Source of the DNA: Malurus cyaneus samueli
Taxonomy: Eukaryota > Chordata > Aves > Passeriformes > Maluridae
Assembly (NCBI GenBank): GCA_009741485.1
Contig: CM019218.1
Span: forward strand, 30,836,898-30,900,897
Reading direction: 5' to 3'
Length of the DNA: 64,000 nt
The position numbers were made by a program, and so were the translations under genes. The notes under the pieces were generated by a model that was given only the letters and a program-made list of their open reading frames with translations, did not search any database and was not told the origin of the DNA. The number at the start of each line of letters is the position of its first letter. Positions within the stretch are counted from its first letter, which is position 1. Shown here one piece after another: positions 1 through 13,989 of the stretch.

Positions 1-934
1 TAGTTTCTGCAGTAACTGGTGTCTCCATGTCTGCCATTCTCCCTGCCTGCCCAGCAGAGGGGACTGGAATTATCAAGAAATAAGTTTGTCCATCAAAGTG
101 TCCTTCCAACTGAGGCTTTGCACAGCACATGCACAGCCTGTGCTGCTCAGTTTGTCTGTGGATAGACAATTGCTATCTCCAGGCCTACAGAGTGAGCATT
201 GTTTAAATATTAAAAATAGTTTTTAAAAAGTCTTTTGACTCCAAAGTTCAGTGCCTTTCAGTTTGTGTACGTGAAGCTGAGAAATCATACCCACTAATTG
301 TTACTGAAGTTTGCAGTTGGTTGGCCCACCAGTACAATGCCAGGATGCTGACCAAACTTGTGCACCTCCCTCCCAAATGCAGATGTGTTTGAGATGTGCA
401 GCTCAAAGATGACCATTGTGTTACCTCTAATATTGTAGATGGATAAAAACACTACAGGTTCAAGCTGTGATGGATGTGACAGTGTCTGTTGCAAATGGAG
501 CTGTTCCAAAACACAAAATAGAATTTCAAAATGTCACTAAAATGCTGAAGACATATTGAGGAGCAGGTGTGGGACTGGTGGATGGTAAAGGCTTTCTTAT
601 TTAAACTGTTCATAAGAGGAAGTCTGCTGATGAAAGGAGGGCCCTACATTCACCTCCAACAGTATAAGCAGAATGAAAAGCAGCAGCAGCAAAAGCCAGT
701 AATGCACCAGAAGATAAGTGTCCAGCCTAAATCAGACCAATCAAATAACTGTGCTGGTGAATTCATATGCCAATCTAATCCACATTTCCTGAAGCAGTTG
801 AACCGTCAGCCACAAAGCTCATCCCAGGAAGAAGGTCTGTTGCAATAATGATGCTGTGGAGAGGGATAGCTCTGTATCATAGCTGCGTTGTAAATGTTTA
901 TGACCAGTTTGCATTTGTGAAGTGCATACTTTTC
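1..934. other. Intergenic, no feature recognised
   Basis: Mixed-composition DNA. ORFs of up to 93 codons show no recognisable protein family. Confidence 0.6.
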
Positions 935-1778
935 AGAGAATCATAGAAACATTAAGGTTGGGAAAGATTATTGAGAACCTCCAAAATTATGGAGTCCAAC
1001 CTTTGACCAAACACCACCATGTCAACTATGCCACAGCATTAAGTTCTAGATCCAGTCAGCTCTTGAATGCTTCCAGGGAGGGTGACTCCACAACCTCTCT
1101 GGGCAGTTAATTGCAGTGCTTGACGACCCTTTCAGTGAAGAAATTCTTCCTGATGTCCAGCCTGAACCTCCTGTGCTGCAGCTTGAGACCATTTCCTCAT
1201 GTCCTGTCGCTGGTTGCTTGGGAGATTGACCCCCACTTGGCTACAGCCTCCTTGCAGGTGCTTGTAGAGAGTGATAAGGTCTCCTCCAAGCCTTCTCTTC
1301 TCCAGGGTAAATACCCCCAGTTCCCTCAGCCACTCCTCATCAGACCTGTGCTCCAGACTTCCAGACCCTTCATCAGCTCCATTGCCCCTCTCTGGACTCG
1401 CACCAACACCTCAATTTCTTTCTTGTAGTGAAGGGCCCAGAACAGAACACAGGATTCGAAGTGTGGCCTCACCAGTGCAGAGTACTGGGGACAATCATTG
1501 GCCTGATCCTGCTGGCCACACTGTTCCTGTTACAGGCCAGGGTGCCATTGGCCTTCCTGGCCACCTTGGCACACGCTTGATCATGTTCAACCATCAGCTG
1601 ACCAGCACCCCCGGGTCCTTTTCTGCTGAGCAGCTTTCCAGCCCTCTTCCCTCAGCTGCATGGGGTTTCTGTAACCCAAGTGCAGGACACAGCACTTTGC
1701 CTTAAACCTCATACCACTGGCCTCAGCCAGTGACCCAGCCTGTCCAGATCCCTCTGCAGATCCTCTCTTTAGTACCAG
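935..1778 (-). repeat. CR1 LINE remnant, 3' part, minus orientation
   Basis: Starts on the plus strand with AGAATCATAGAAACATTAAG, the reverse complement of the CR1 3' end. It continues through recognisable CR1 blocks: CTGGGCAG near 1100, CAGTGAAGAAATTCTTCCTG, TTCTTGTAGTGAAGGGCCCA, ACAGGATTCGAAGTGTGGCC, and CCTGTCCAGATCCCTCTGCA at the far end. 5'-truncated as usual. The 144-codon ORF here is an antisense read of CR1. Confidence 0.93.
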
Positions 1779-2689
1779 CAAAGGTACCAGATGTTTCTGT
1801 GAGTGTGTGCACTGGTCAAAGTGCATGTATTAGATGAAGAAGAGCGTGTATATTTGTGCGTGTGTGTGTTTACGCTGGCTTAAGGAATTGTGTCCATGCA
1901 TAAGAACAGGTGCCAGTGAACTTGTGAGCAAGACACCGCGTGGCCATCACGCATCTGTGTGTGAGCACTCGAAACTGCAGAACAAACAGCGAGTGTTGTG
2001 ACAGGGAGCAAGGGTGGGCAGGGCTGTGCGAGTGCTCATTCACTGTGAGTGCTCACTGAGTGGTTTTCGGAGTGTGGGTCTGTAGCCACAGCAGGGCAGA
2101 GGAGCAGTGCTGTGGGCACAGGCACCCATGCGCACAGGAAGGGAGTGGGACAGCGCGTGCCACACCACAGGGCCACAGAGGAGACGCAGGAGGGGTTTTT
2201 CCCAACTGTTTATATAAAGGGGTTTGATTCAGCAAAGAATTAACATGGTAAAGAAAAATCTAGAAGTGCTCTTGCCAGCTACAAGCAGAGTGATCAGCAT
2301 ACACAGGATGTGGTAAGAGCTAAAGGCATCCCGTTATTAACTTCACTTTTATTTCAAGGGGATTCACTTCTCTGTTCTGTTTCCTATTTGGGAAGTGAAA
2401 CGTAAGATCATGGTACCATCACAAAAAATAATACTGGTCACAGCTCATTTGTTTTTCTGCTTTATTATTATCCTTTAAAAGGTTACTTTGCTTTTCCTTG
2501 AATGGAATTTATTGAAATTGCTGGTAATGCACGAAGTGCTTGCTCTGTTTCTCTCCTGAGGAATTATCTCATTTGTTCTCATTTGAAACTGTTGACTCTG
2601 AGGGGAGTGTTTACACCTCACAGTATGGTGTAACCCAGAGCTGAAGGAAAAACGCGGGTTCCTCCTAAGCATAGCCAGAGCCTGTGCAC
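1779..2689. other. Intergenic, no gene recognised
   Basis: Short TG-rich patches near 1855-1870; otherwise nothing recognised. Confidence 0.6.
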
Positions 2690-2875
2690 TGCTCACAAGG
2701 CGCTTTGTAAACATTTATTCATTCTTGTACACACGCTCCCTTCCCTCCCCCATCAGGTGAGGAAATATTATTGTCACCATTTCACAGATGGAAGAAGTGA
2801 ATGCAGATAGGTCTGGTGACTCACCCACAACCGCTGAGGCTGATTTAGAGCTGAGGCGTTGAGCTCCCAGCCGCC
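2690..2875 (+). repeat. MIR-like SINE remnant
   Basis: GCGCTTTGTAAACATTTATTC, then ATTATTGTCACCATTTCACA and GATGGAAGAAGTGAATGCAG, then GACTCACCCACAACCGCTGA follow the order of the MIR consensus (CATTTTACAGATGAGGAAAC then AAGTCACACAGCTAG). It is strongly diverged. Confidence 0.6.
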
Positions 2876-5800
2876 TAATTTAACCCAGCAGGTCACGTTC
2901 CCACCCAGGCCTGACAATATACATAGTGCCAGCTCCATCTACCTGCCACCCACTTGTCCTGTGAAGCAGCAACACTCATCTCCACGTTTGCAGAATGAGA
3001 TCAGATTGCTGTGGCTTACTCCATGCGGTGTTGTCATCAGAGCGCGATATATCATTATGATATCATGATGTTATTATGCCTGAAACTAACGCAAGGCCAC
3101 GCACAGAACAGAGGTAGGTAGCTGAAAATCAGCGACCTTGTGCTCCTCCACCACATCACACACACACACCCTGTACCAGGGTGTTGGTTGATTCCACCAC
3201 ATTGCAAGGATCTGCAAACAATCTGCGTGCTGGGCAGGGTCTCCCCACCTTCTCTTTTAGGGCCTGGGTTAATTTCACCCGTAGAATCCTGGTGCAAATG
3301 GAGGAGAGAGGAAATGTCTGAGGGAGGAAAGATGGCTCTGTGAGGAGGTGGAAAGAAAATGTTTGCCTCTCAAGTGGAAATGGCTCTCAAAGCACAGGTC
3401 AGGAGATAAAGATCGCAGCCCCAGTTCTTTGTGAGGTTAGTTGTTTTTAAGTGCTGAGCACTTACTGGAAACTAAGCCTCCTAAAAGTGGTTCAATGCAA
3501 GCACTGGGAAACAAAGCCTTCTGTGTCTCATCAATGCTAAACATCCAGGGCCATATGTTTCCACTGTTAGCTTTTGCTTTGCTATTTAAAATCCTCATCT
3601 ATATTCTTAACTATGCCACACAGATCAAGAACAACAATAAAAAAAACCCAACAAGTTCCTTATCATCTTCATTTGCTTTTCACACTGTTTACACGGGCAT
3701 GATTTCACTCATACCCAGCTCATTTCGGAGGACTCAGATTAGTTAGTTCCACTTTCTGAGACTAGCTGGTCTGGCTGGCTGGGGGTCGGGCCCCACGGGA
3801 TGCTGCTGCACCCAGCTGCACACCACTGAAGCTTGCCCTGTGTAAATCTTGACTTCTGTTTTGAAATAAAACACTTGGTATTTTCATCTTTGGAATATAA
3901 CCTTTGCAACAGGTCATTCCAATGAACCTGGTGTTGCTTTTTGTCTTGCCATGTACAAAACTTGTTTCCGTTGCCATGATGAAACTTGCAGAAAGATCCA
4001 TCTTGATTTCTGTGGGCTTTGGACCTGTCTTTCAGGAGCTGGTACTGTACCCGTTGAGAGCAATGGCAAAACATTCACAAATTTCAAGGTGTGAGAGATT
4101 AAGGGTCTCAAAAGTACTTGGAAGTGGGAAAGGAATGCATTTTAGTGCCAGGACTGTTCAGAGGCCTCTCATGTACATCTCGTTCAACCATGATGTTCAA
4201 GGTGCATGGGATTTTGTAGGGAAATGGGTGAGTCTTGAGCATCTAGAAAGAAGATGGGTAGTTCTTCCTCTGGCCCTCCTTTGGGAACCACATGCCACCC
4301 ATACTGTGCCAGAAACCTGAGTTGTAGAGAGTCAGGACAACACCTTTCTGAGCTGTTGTCTCTGGAACTTTTCCTGTGTGAGGGTTAAATGTGAGTTTTC
4401 CTCTGAGGGCAGGAGAGCTTGGGCCTGGTGTGTGGAAGAGCCTCAAGTCAGCACCATTCGTCCACAGAAACAGAAGATCGTTTTTGAACTGGCAGAAAGT
4501 TAATCTCTTAGTTAAAATATTACTGGGCTCTACTTGCTCTTATCCTTCCACAGTGCAAGGGGCAAGGGGCTCAGTAGGTCAGCTGGCTAGTGCCTGACAG
4601 CAACTGCAGGGACCCGGCCAAGGCCCGCGGTGTGACCTGTGCCTCCTTGGTTAGATCCTTTTCCACAGTTCATAGAGTTATTTTGTAGCCCCTGTTCATG
4701 CTTCAGTGTGTTTTGTGCTAAACAGAACAAAGTAAGAATCCTGCAGAGAAGAAAGCTCAGGCCAAAGCTACGGATTGTTGGCACATCAGCTGTCCTGCAG
4801 TAACACAGAGTGCACAGAGTGCTCAGCAGGGCAGCCACAGCACCACTGGCTGAGAAGGGAAACTCCAGTCCCTAGAACAGTGCCCAGCACAGTGCCTAAA
4901 TGTCAGGGGGTCCCCAAAAGGGGAGGCAGCTGTGTGAAAGACAAATAAAATTACTAGTTGAGGAGTCACAAATTCAGGGCAAACACACACGCAATACCCC
5001 ACCTTCTTCTAAGTGGCATAAGTCAACACCCGGTGGCACAAGTAATCAGAGCCCTGAGCAGCACGGGGCATGTTTGCTGCTGTGCCTACCCCAGCAGATC
5101 CCTGCTCCCAGACCTAAGCCACAAAGACAGGGAATTACAGTTGTGCTGGCCAAAAGTTTTCTAAATGGGAACAGGGAGCGATCCTCACTATCTCTTGCAG
5201 GTTCCAGCTCAGCAACGTGTGCTACACCCATTCATCTAAATGCAGAATTAGCTCTGAAACCAATGATAAGGCTTTAAATGCCGTCACACAGCTAATTTAT
5301 TTCTCCACTGTCCCAAAGTGCTTCCCAGGTGCTGAAAAGCTTAGCTGCCAAAATCTCCATGGCTTTTGTTGACAACATCAGCAAGACAACTTTGCGTTGC
5401 ACCATCTTTCCTGGGTTTCAATCCTTAATGAACCAAGCCTCCGAGCCCCCAGCAGTGTGGGGGCTATTCTTCTCTGGACACAGCTGAGGAGAAGCAACTT
5501 CTCCCTGCTCACAGGGGAAGTGGGTGCCGGAGCACGACCATCAGCTATTGCCTCCCGTCTTTCATGCGAGTCTTCCCTCCTCAGGGCAATGTGCTGTGCC
5601 TTTATGTCAGTGGAGTTGCACAAATGTGAGCTAGGTGTGATATCACACTACAACTTGCTGGCTGTGCTGAAGGCACAAGGTCATCCCACCCTTGGGAAGG
5701 GGAGGGAGGACACGGGTGTGTATACACACACATGAGCACACCTCAGTGGCTGTGTGTAAACACGTGTACCCACGGAGTTTCCATTGGGAGACATGCTCCA

Positions 5801-8204
5801 TGTGGCACGTATCTGTTCAGGCAGAACAACATCGCTGCCCCGGTTCCTGCAGCACAATCCTATTTTTTTTTTTGTTTTTCTCTCTTGGGTTCTGGAGTTA
5901 CTTCTGGTTTACAAAAATATCACCACAGGGCAGCCTTCCTGATAGGTGGAATAGTTTCCCCTTGAGAAGGAACCAGTGGAAATCCCCTCTCTTGAGACAT
6001 TTTTAACTTTGCCAGAAAACATACAATGAGAGTGACTGCTTTAACTAGCAAGCTGGGATGAGCTAATGGGTTTTTCCATATCTAGTGTCTAGTTCCAGGG
6101 ATTTCCATGAATTGCTGTCAGGACAGAAGAAGGCAACAGATTGCAACTGTGGGATCTGCTGTTTCAGCTCCACTGACACGTCATTCCCCCAGGACACCCA
6201 GTGACCTGGTTAATCTAGTTCTTTGCTTCTAACTTCTCGTAAATGATTTATCAACTGGCGTGGATCCCTGTTTGCTTAAGGAGGCGTGTGACAACCTCTA
6301 GCAGACCGGCTGCACTGAGCTGCAGCCCACATTTGGCACTGAGCTGCTGGTCTCAGCTCGTGACCCTTGGCACGGGGAGCAGGAGGACAGGGCTCCGGCA
6401 GAGCCCGATGGCAAGGACTCCTTGCAGGGAGCTGTGGGTGGTGTTTACCGGGCTCTGTGGAGAGCCCCGGTGACTAAGCCGTCAGCTCGTCAGCAAAGGC
6501 GCTTGCAGGCCTGCCTCAGCCTGCCCTGACCCCCATGGTGTGTAGGTCCTGGCTGGGAGGCTGGCCCTGTTTGCTATGTACAGACTGTGGTGTGCAGATC
6601 CTGGGAAGCATCAGCTGCACAGCACCTTCAGCTCCGTGTACTGTAGAGAAAACACAACATGAATGTCCACCACGTTGTCTATCCTGAGTGATGACACAGG
6701 TGTGTGGACCTTCGTCATGCACACACATAGGTCAGTACCTGTGTCACCACACACAAAACACTACAGCTAAACAGTAGACAGATCCAAACTCAAGCGCTCA
6801 AGCCAGGGAGATGAGGGATGATCCTGCAAGCTTTACATCCTGCCTTTGTAGGCGAGGCTAGAGTGTGGAAAGAGATCAGATACCACAAATCAGGCGCCCC
6901 CCTAAATACTGTCTATGGGCAACTCCCTGCCTTTCCTCCAGGCCAGTTATTGCTGCTTCCTGCTCTGATTGTTTCAAATCTGGTTATCTTGAGTTATGCC
7001 TGTTCTGGCAAATATGGTGCAGCAGAGGGGAGGTCCTGTTCTCATCAGTGCTGTATGCATGCCACAGATCACAGAGATTAGCATGGGAGGAACAGCTCAG
7101 ATGAGCTGCTTGAGGCAGGTATTGGGAAACTTGCAACAGAGCTGTGTAATGTTTAGAAATATAAAACTGCTTAACAAAATCTTTGTCGTGGAAGATACAG
7201 GACCATACTGAATTTTCACATGGTTGGAAGCTTTTTCACAGGGGCAGCACCCAGCAGAAAGGGAAGTTGGGGAACCCAGCACCGGCCTGGACAGCCCCAG
7301 TCCCAAGAGGCACAGTGTCACACCACCCTAGGGCCACACATCATCAGGGAGGGTTGGCTCAGGCTGTGGCAAAGAACCTGCAGCCACATGTAGGCAGGAG
7401 CATGGGGTGTGTTTTCTTCTCACATAAGGGTGGATCTGGAGCAGCTTTCAGCTTCCTGGGACCTGAGAAGTGGTTTTGTTTATAGCCCAAGAGGATGCAG
7501 GGTGCAGCTCCTGTTCCCTATTTCTGGTGGCACACCACTAACTTCCTTGCCTTGTACCTCAACAGGAACCTTTGTATTCATGCATGACAGGCCCCCACTC
7601 TACCCCTTGTACAGCACTTCAGCATCACAGAAGGACAGATAGCTAATGGGATGGGAGAGGGCTGTTGCACATCACCGGGAGCAGTCATAGCTGTCCTGTG
7701 ATTCAAAACTCAAAACCACGTCCCCAAAAACATATTCAGTCTAGGCTAAACTTACATGCCCTATGATAATCTCAGTCTCAGAGCAGAGAGACAGAACAGG
7801 GAAAGAAAGGAAAGCTGGCAAATTATCCCAAATTGTATTTCCAACCTTTTAATGTGGGTGGAGGTACTGTAGGTATAACCTTCAACATGAATTCCCAAGT
7901 GCTGAATGATATTTGTTAGGGTAAGGGTTCATTCTTACTCTCATGCCCAAACTCACTGTTCATACCATCTCTTCCTTACACAGACTCTCCTCACAGCAGA
8001 GAAGATCCTGATCCATATAAAGATTATGTCCTTACCAGCAGCACAAGTACTCCAGGCTCAAATATCTTGACTTCGCAAACTCAAACAGGTTTGCTGAGGA
8101 TAGCACAGGTGTAGAGTGATGCAAGTGCAGAACTTCCCCAAAGCATTCCCCTGTCCCTAGGGCAATGAAACAAGAGCTGGGTTTTCTCATTGAATTATTT
8201 TCTT
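2876..8204. other. Intergenic, no gene recognised
   Basis: Only short ORFs without homology and small simple repeats such as (CA)n near 3160-3172. No splice-bounded coding exon recognised on either strand. Confidence 0.5.
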
Positions 8205-8310
8205 GCAAGAGAGTTGCTTTTAGTTGTAAAATGAGCACCCAGTCTTTGGCAGAGCTGGGATTGGAACTTGCTTCCTCTAGTTTCCAGTCTCCCAGACTGG
8301 GGGAAAGATT
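8205..8310 (+). repeat. MIR-like remnant (3' half)
   Basis: GGCAGAGCTGGGATTGGAAC then TTTCCAGTCTCCCAGAC match the MIR block that includes GGCAGAGCCGGGATTCGAAC. Short and diverged. Confidence 0.45.
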
Positions 8311-11300
8311 GCTTCCAGGTGCCTGGCCTTGTTTTAGTTCTGGCAACATAAGGCCATTTTCTGGTCCATTCTCTGTCTGTTCCAAAGGGGTCTTATTTTG
8401 CACTTTTTGACTACAACCAAACCATTTTACTGAGCTGTTCTGTTTTCACTGTGCTGAAATCATCCACCTGGCAGAGAAGTTCAGTGTGAGACAGAGGGAT
8501 GTCACATACCTCTCAGCTAGGTCTTACCATATGAAATCGCACCAGGATGCTCTGGCCAAGGTTACAGCTACCTGCCACGTAGTCAAGGCATCCTCATTTA
8601 CCACCACCATTCTGGGAAGACGGGCTCAGAGTTAAGAGGCAGCTGATCCCAGTGTCTTGTCCAGGTCCACTGCTGATGAGGTTCACATTAAATCTACTGG
8701 CAAGATTTAACAGAACTCCATGCAGAAGGGAACAGTTATGGATGAATAGAAGTTAAGGGAATAATAACCTGCTTTTCTTGGACCTGGTCCAGTATTCACT
8801 AAAGTGATTTCCATGAGTATGAGTAGGATTCAAATCAGACCATAAATTTCTTGCAAATTGTCTTTTGCTTTATTAAAGCAGATAAAAACTCCAACCAACC
8901 AACCAAACTAAAAAACTATCTTAACTGTAGTTTCCCCTTTTTCTTATATATTTATTCTCCTTTATGCTTCTTCCTGGCACCACATCCACCTCTGACAAGC
9001 CCGTGATCTGAGAACTTCCCGTAACAGGAGAAGTACATTCTGGAGCCCCCCAGCTTTTTGGCCCTGGAGAACAACTGCCTCAGCTCTGCTCCATTTTCAG
9101 GCCCGTCACTCCTACCAGGCACTGACGCAACAGAATTACACACCAAGAAGACATTCTTTCTCTCTTGCTATCACCTTCCCAAATTATCAATTTAAAAATG
9201 TCACATTTCTGTACCCTGTGGATGTCACCTGCCTTGTTTGCACATTTTGTTCATGCAGGGTTTTGACACACACATCCCATGAATTGTCTGAGGAGTAGTG
9301 TTGCAGGTACCAAGGCACTTGAAGATGCTGTTGTAGTGTCTAATTGGATTTCAAAAGGGCATTGCTCCTGCTGCCTTTTGGTGTCAGTGCAGGCTGGGCA
9401 TGTATATCAGTCCCGATCTCTAGGTACTGCACAGCTTTCCAGTCTGGGTAACTGTCTCAGGCCCCTCTTAGACTACAGTACTTAGCTCTCAGGGTGTTGT
9501 GAGGATGCAAAAAGTGATGAATATGAGTTTTCAGGAAATACAGAAATGGGGTATTCCCAAGTAAGTTAACTAAGTAATCTTTAATCAGAAAACCAATTTA
9601 TTAGCATTTTCTGCTAATAGTCAGCTTTGTAGATTCCCATGATTCCCACTGCCAACATCTCCAATAAGGAAATATTTATGACCCTTCTCCTTCAAAAGGC
9701 TGATTTTATCTCATCGAAAATAGACAAAGAATGAAGATACATCTGTCAGTGTTAGTGACATTAACTCTCCCTTTTTGTCCCCATTCTTCAAAAAGAAGAG
9801 AAGCATTCAAACCTTAAAATGGAATCACAGAGATGCAGCAGCTGTGACACATTAAATGTTTGACTGTAGTTTTTTATTGAAACAAAAAAGCAATTTACTG
9901 TATAGGTAGCTATGGTGAGTGGGGTTTGGATTCTTGTTAGGTTCACAGCCTTATATCCCCAGAGGTCGAGTACAATGCACTGAGGAGACTGGCTCTCCCC
10001 CATGGAGACCTGCCAATGCAGGCAGAGCACAAACCAAGAGTGTGCAAGTGTGAGGCCAAATGGAGAGGCCATGGCTCTGATTTCCACAGAGAAAATACCC
10101 AAAAGAGTTTGTTTGCAATGCAGTCTTGACTGCCCATAGGTTTAGGTTTGAAGTACGGCGTGTAAGGCCTGTGTTTACGGCCCATTTTTTAAAGGACTAT
10201 GTTTCTGTCTCTCAGCACGTTGGGGGGAAGCAATAGGGCTGCCATCTAGAGGACATTCCAGCACATTCCAGTGCCCTTCCAGCACATTCCTTTGGACAGC
10301 AATGGCACTGGCCATGACCTGCTCCCCTCACTACCTACTTATCAAGGATTCCTCATTACTAAATAAAACTGCAATACTACAAAGCGTTTCCCCATCCACA
10401 TCTCTCATTCAACAATTGCACATGCTGCCTTAATCAATCCATCTTAAGAATAGCCCATATAGATAATGGATGCATCTGCCATGGGGGTGAAGGACTGTAT
10501 GAAATACGAGATACAAAGCAGAGTCTTGCAGAAATACTTGGAGGTTCTGAGGAGCTCTAGGCTTTTGGGAATGGTGTTAAATGTGTGGTATTGAAAGATT
10601 GTTAGCAGGAAGATGCAAGCATGGGACAGGGTTTGTGTTGCTTATTAGGCACAAGAAGCTCTACAGCCAGGGTAAGCATGATTTTCATCTGCTCATCCCA
10701 TGGCTACTCCTCACTACTGCCAGGCTTTGGAAGAGTTTGCTCTGGAAATGCCCCAGAACTGTATCTGATTTGTCTCAGAAGGTGCTTTTCTCCCATTCCC
10801 TACAGTGATCTCATTCCTCTCTGACAATAAGGTGGTGGGCCAAGTCTGCTGAGACCAGCAGCAAGCTGGACACTGTCCTTCCCAACCTGTTTCTGAACTT
10901 AATAGTGCAAGTCAAACTGATCTGAACCCCTGGCAACTGAAGCCAGTTTGTAACAGGTTTTGGTGGTTACAGCTTGTTCAAGAAAGTCGTATCTTAGCTG
11001 TTGCTTTTTTCCTGTGGCTGCTCCTCTACTTTGCTGCCTCATCTTCCCTCTCATCCAGTTTAGGAATGGCATCTCCCCCATGAATTTCCCTATAAGCAGG
11101 TGTGGGAGTCATTTAGTACTGACAAATGGGAAACAGGCAGAGGACTCTCATGCCAGCCTACTGCTCTCCACAGTGCCCCATGCTAATTTGAAGTGTGTTA
11201 AACCCTGCCACCTCCACACACCTTGAGTACACAAGGAGGTTGAAGTGGAGTAGGAAGGTGAGGATTCCAGGGCAATGATACTTCGGTTTTGCAGCTGGTG

Positions 11301-13329
11301 AAACCCAGCCAAAAGCCTTCACAAAGCACTTCGTTTTTGTTCGTATGTTGCCTGCTCTGCACCCTGCACCCTCCACATTGCAAAATCCCCTGCTGATGTG
11401 ACTAAGAGTCACATTCCGCAGCCTCAGCGTCAGTTTCCACCTCTCACGGCCCTGAAATGGAGACAGGGATGTGTGATTTGCTTTCTCTTCTCCTTACCTA
11501 GGTCTCTCTGACCATGGGTGATTTGTGTCCAAGGGGCTGGAGGGACCTTTCAGTCAATACTGTTGTGTGAGTAGCAGAACAAAAACGTCTGAACCTCGCC
11601 AGTGCTGCTTACATCAAGGAAAGAGGAAGCAGCCACTGACTGCAGCAAGCTCTAGCAAAGTTCTGCAAGAAGTAGCTAAAAATAGGGTTGCCCCTACATT
11701 TCCATCCTGCCTGTGACACAGTCACAGCTTTCACATGCCATTGGCCGCGCCATTTCCTTGTGGCGGGCTTGCCTCACGCCCCAGCGTCACCGACAGCCCT
11801 TCCTGCCTAGAGCCTCAGGAGCTTTGAAGTGCAGGCAGCTCCCTCCCCCCTGCTGTAAGACAACACTTCCCCTGCCCTCTTTACCTGTCCCTCAAAGGAG
11901 AAGTGGGGCAATCCCCTGTGACTCTCTCGCCCTAAGAGGACACTAAAATTCCCAAAGATACTGAAGACCAGCAAAGCTTTCCACAGTGGAGTGTTTTCTC
12001 AGTAAATGAAATGGTGGAAAGAGTATGTTTGAATACCCTGGGATAATATTCCCAAAAAATATGTCTTTTGATTGTGGTACTTGTTTTTGGAGGACTCAGA
12101 GCTGAAAATTACCTCAACCTGCTTCTTGGAGTAAAAAGGAAAACAAGTGAACCCAGAGTAGAGAGGATGGGAAGTGAAGGGGAGCTCTTCTGTGTGATCT
12201 GAGGCTCAGGTGTCCCAGTCCCTGGAGCCAGGCAGGTGGCTGTTAGCCAGCCAGTGACACTGTATGCATGCTGAGTGATGGCACATGGAAGATGGAGGTG
12301 CATTGGCTATGTACTGTAGGAAGAGCAAGAGTGTTGCCAGTTCTGCCTGTGCTGTTCCTGATAACTGAACTCAGAGTGGATGGCATCACTGTTAAGCTGA
12401 GAAGAAAGCAACAGTCTGTTAAGCCAAATGAAATGGAGACTGTTGAAAATTACTACTGCTGTTTGCCCAAGGTTTACTAAATCCAGGGGGAGTAATGCCC
12501 ACGGGAATTTGGGCCAACAGGAAGCTCATTAACATTTCTGTCTTCCCTGTTTTTCAGTCCAGCAGGTACCAGAAGGCATGAGGCAGCACATGCTGGACTC
12601 TGAGAGACAAATGGGATCAGGGAAATCCAAGGCCAGAGCTTTGCATTCTTCTCTGGACCACAGGACAATTAAGCATCTAACCACCTTGTTGCCACACTGC
12701 AGGAGCAGGAGTCCAGAAAGTCTGGGATCTGGTTCATTGCTCCACAAATTTGGAGTCTGTCTGTTCTGGCCTCAAGCTCTCAAGCAGAGGGATCAGACCT
12801 TGAAACTTCACAGACCCTGATTCTGCTTCCAGGTACCAGAGGTGAACCAAGAAAGCCAGCTGAGACCCCTTGATGTAAAAAGACTGATGGTGAAGAAGAC
12901 CTGAACCCTTTCTCCAGGGCCACTGGGTGCTGTCTTGGGGTAGCTTCTTTGAAGCCCTTTACTTTGGCAGGGGACTAGAGTATGGAGAGGCTGCCTTGAG
13001 GAACTGACTTGGTAAGGGCCAGGGATCTCTGGAGTGCATGAGGGAAAGGCACTCCCAGGGAAAGCCAGCCAGCCTGCAGGACAGCCTACAGGAGTAATAG
13101 CCCTATTCTAGGCACTGGGTGCTAAAACAGCAGAAAACCATTCTGCTCAGAAGTCACACCTAGACAACAAGAAATTTTCACCAGACCAAGCCAGAAGTTA
13201 TTTCCTGAAGCCTCTTTGCCACCAGAATCCTTTGGAGGAGTGGCAACATTCCGGGTATACCGAATGCTGTCTAGAAACAGGCCATGGCAGAAGGGTGCAG
13301 CCCCGGCTCTGTGCAGCTCCTGCGGGTAC
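8311..13329. other. Intergenic, no gene recognised
   Basis: No coding exon recognised. A small CATTCC cluster lies at 10253-10290, next to a CTCF-like core GCCATCTAGAGG near 10240. Confidence 0.5.
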
Positions 13330-13513
13330 ATGTGTGTGTGCACGTGTGTGCACACGTGTGTGCATGTGTGTGTATGTGTGCGTGTGCGCGCATGTGTGTG
13401 TGCACGTGTGTGTGCGCATGTGTGTGTGCACGTGTGTGTGCGCATGTGTGTATGCATATGTGTGTGTATGTGTGTGTGTATGTGTGTGTGTATGTGTGTG
13501 TGTATGTGTGTGT
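13330..13513. repeat. Imperfect (GT)n tract, about 184 bp
   Basis: Almost pure alternating purine-pyrimidine DNA with GCGC, GCAC and TATG interruptions. An internal motif CGTGTGTGTGCGCATGTGTG recurs. The cysteine/valine ORFs that cross it on both strands are artefacts. Confidence 0.97.
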
Positions 13514-13989
13514 GGGGAGGAGGAAGGCGGGGGTGAGGGTGGCTGCTTCCTCAGCAGACAGTTTTGCTTCGCGGTCTAGTGCAAAAGAGAAGCTTTGCAA
13601 CCACTTTCCTCTCAAGATTAGACGGTGTAGGTTTCCTGGGTGGCTGCAGTTTAGTACCTGGATCTTAATTCAACACCTCCAGCTCCCTCCCTCTCGCTGC
13701 CAGATTTCACAAAGGTGGGCAGCTCGGGCCCTTGCTGAAGCTGTCAGTCTGTGTCCCCTCAGGAGATATTGTGGGGCTCGAAGGAGCCACCCCGGGACCA
13801 CCACAGGGCTGGAAAAACCGGTCCGCGGCCCTTCAGAGCAATCCTCACTGTGGCCCCCATGACAAAGAGGCTTCCAAGGGCTCGAGGAAGTGCCAAGGGG
13901 TCAAAGTGGTGGGACCCAGATGATGTGCCCACAGGGACGTGGCTTCCAGCAGGCCCTTCAGGAGACCTGCACATGGCTCACCTCCACGG

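Noticed and set aside
1271..1705. 144-codon ORF
   Set aside because: It is antisense reading of a CR1 remnant.
13122..13862. Cys/Val/His-rich ORFs up to 192 codons
   Set aside because: They are translations of the (GT)n tract on both strands.
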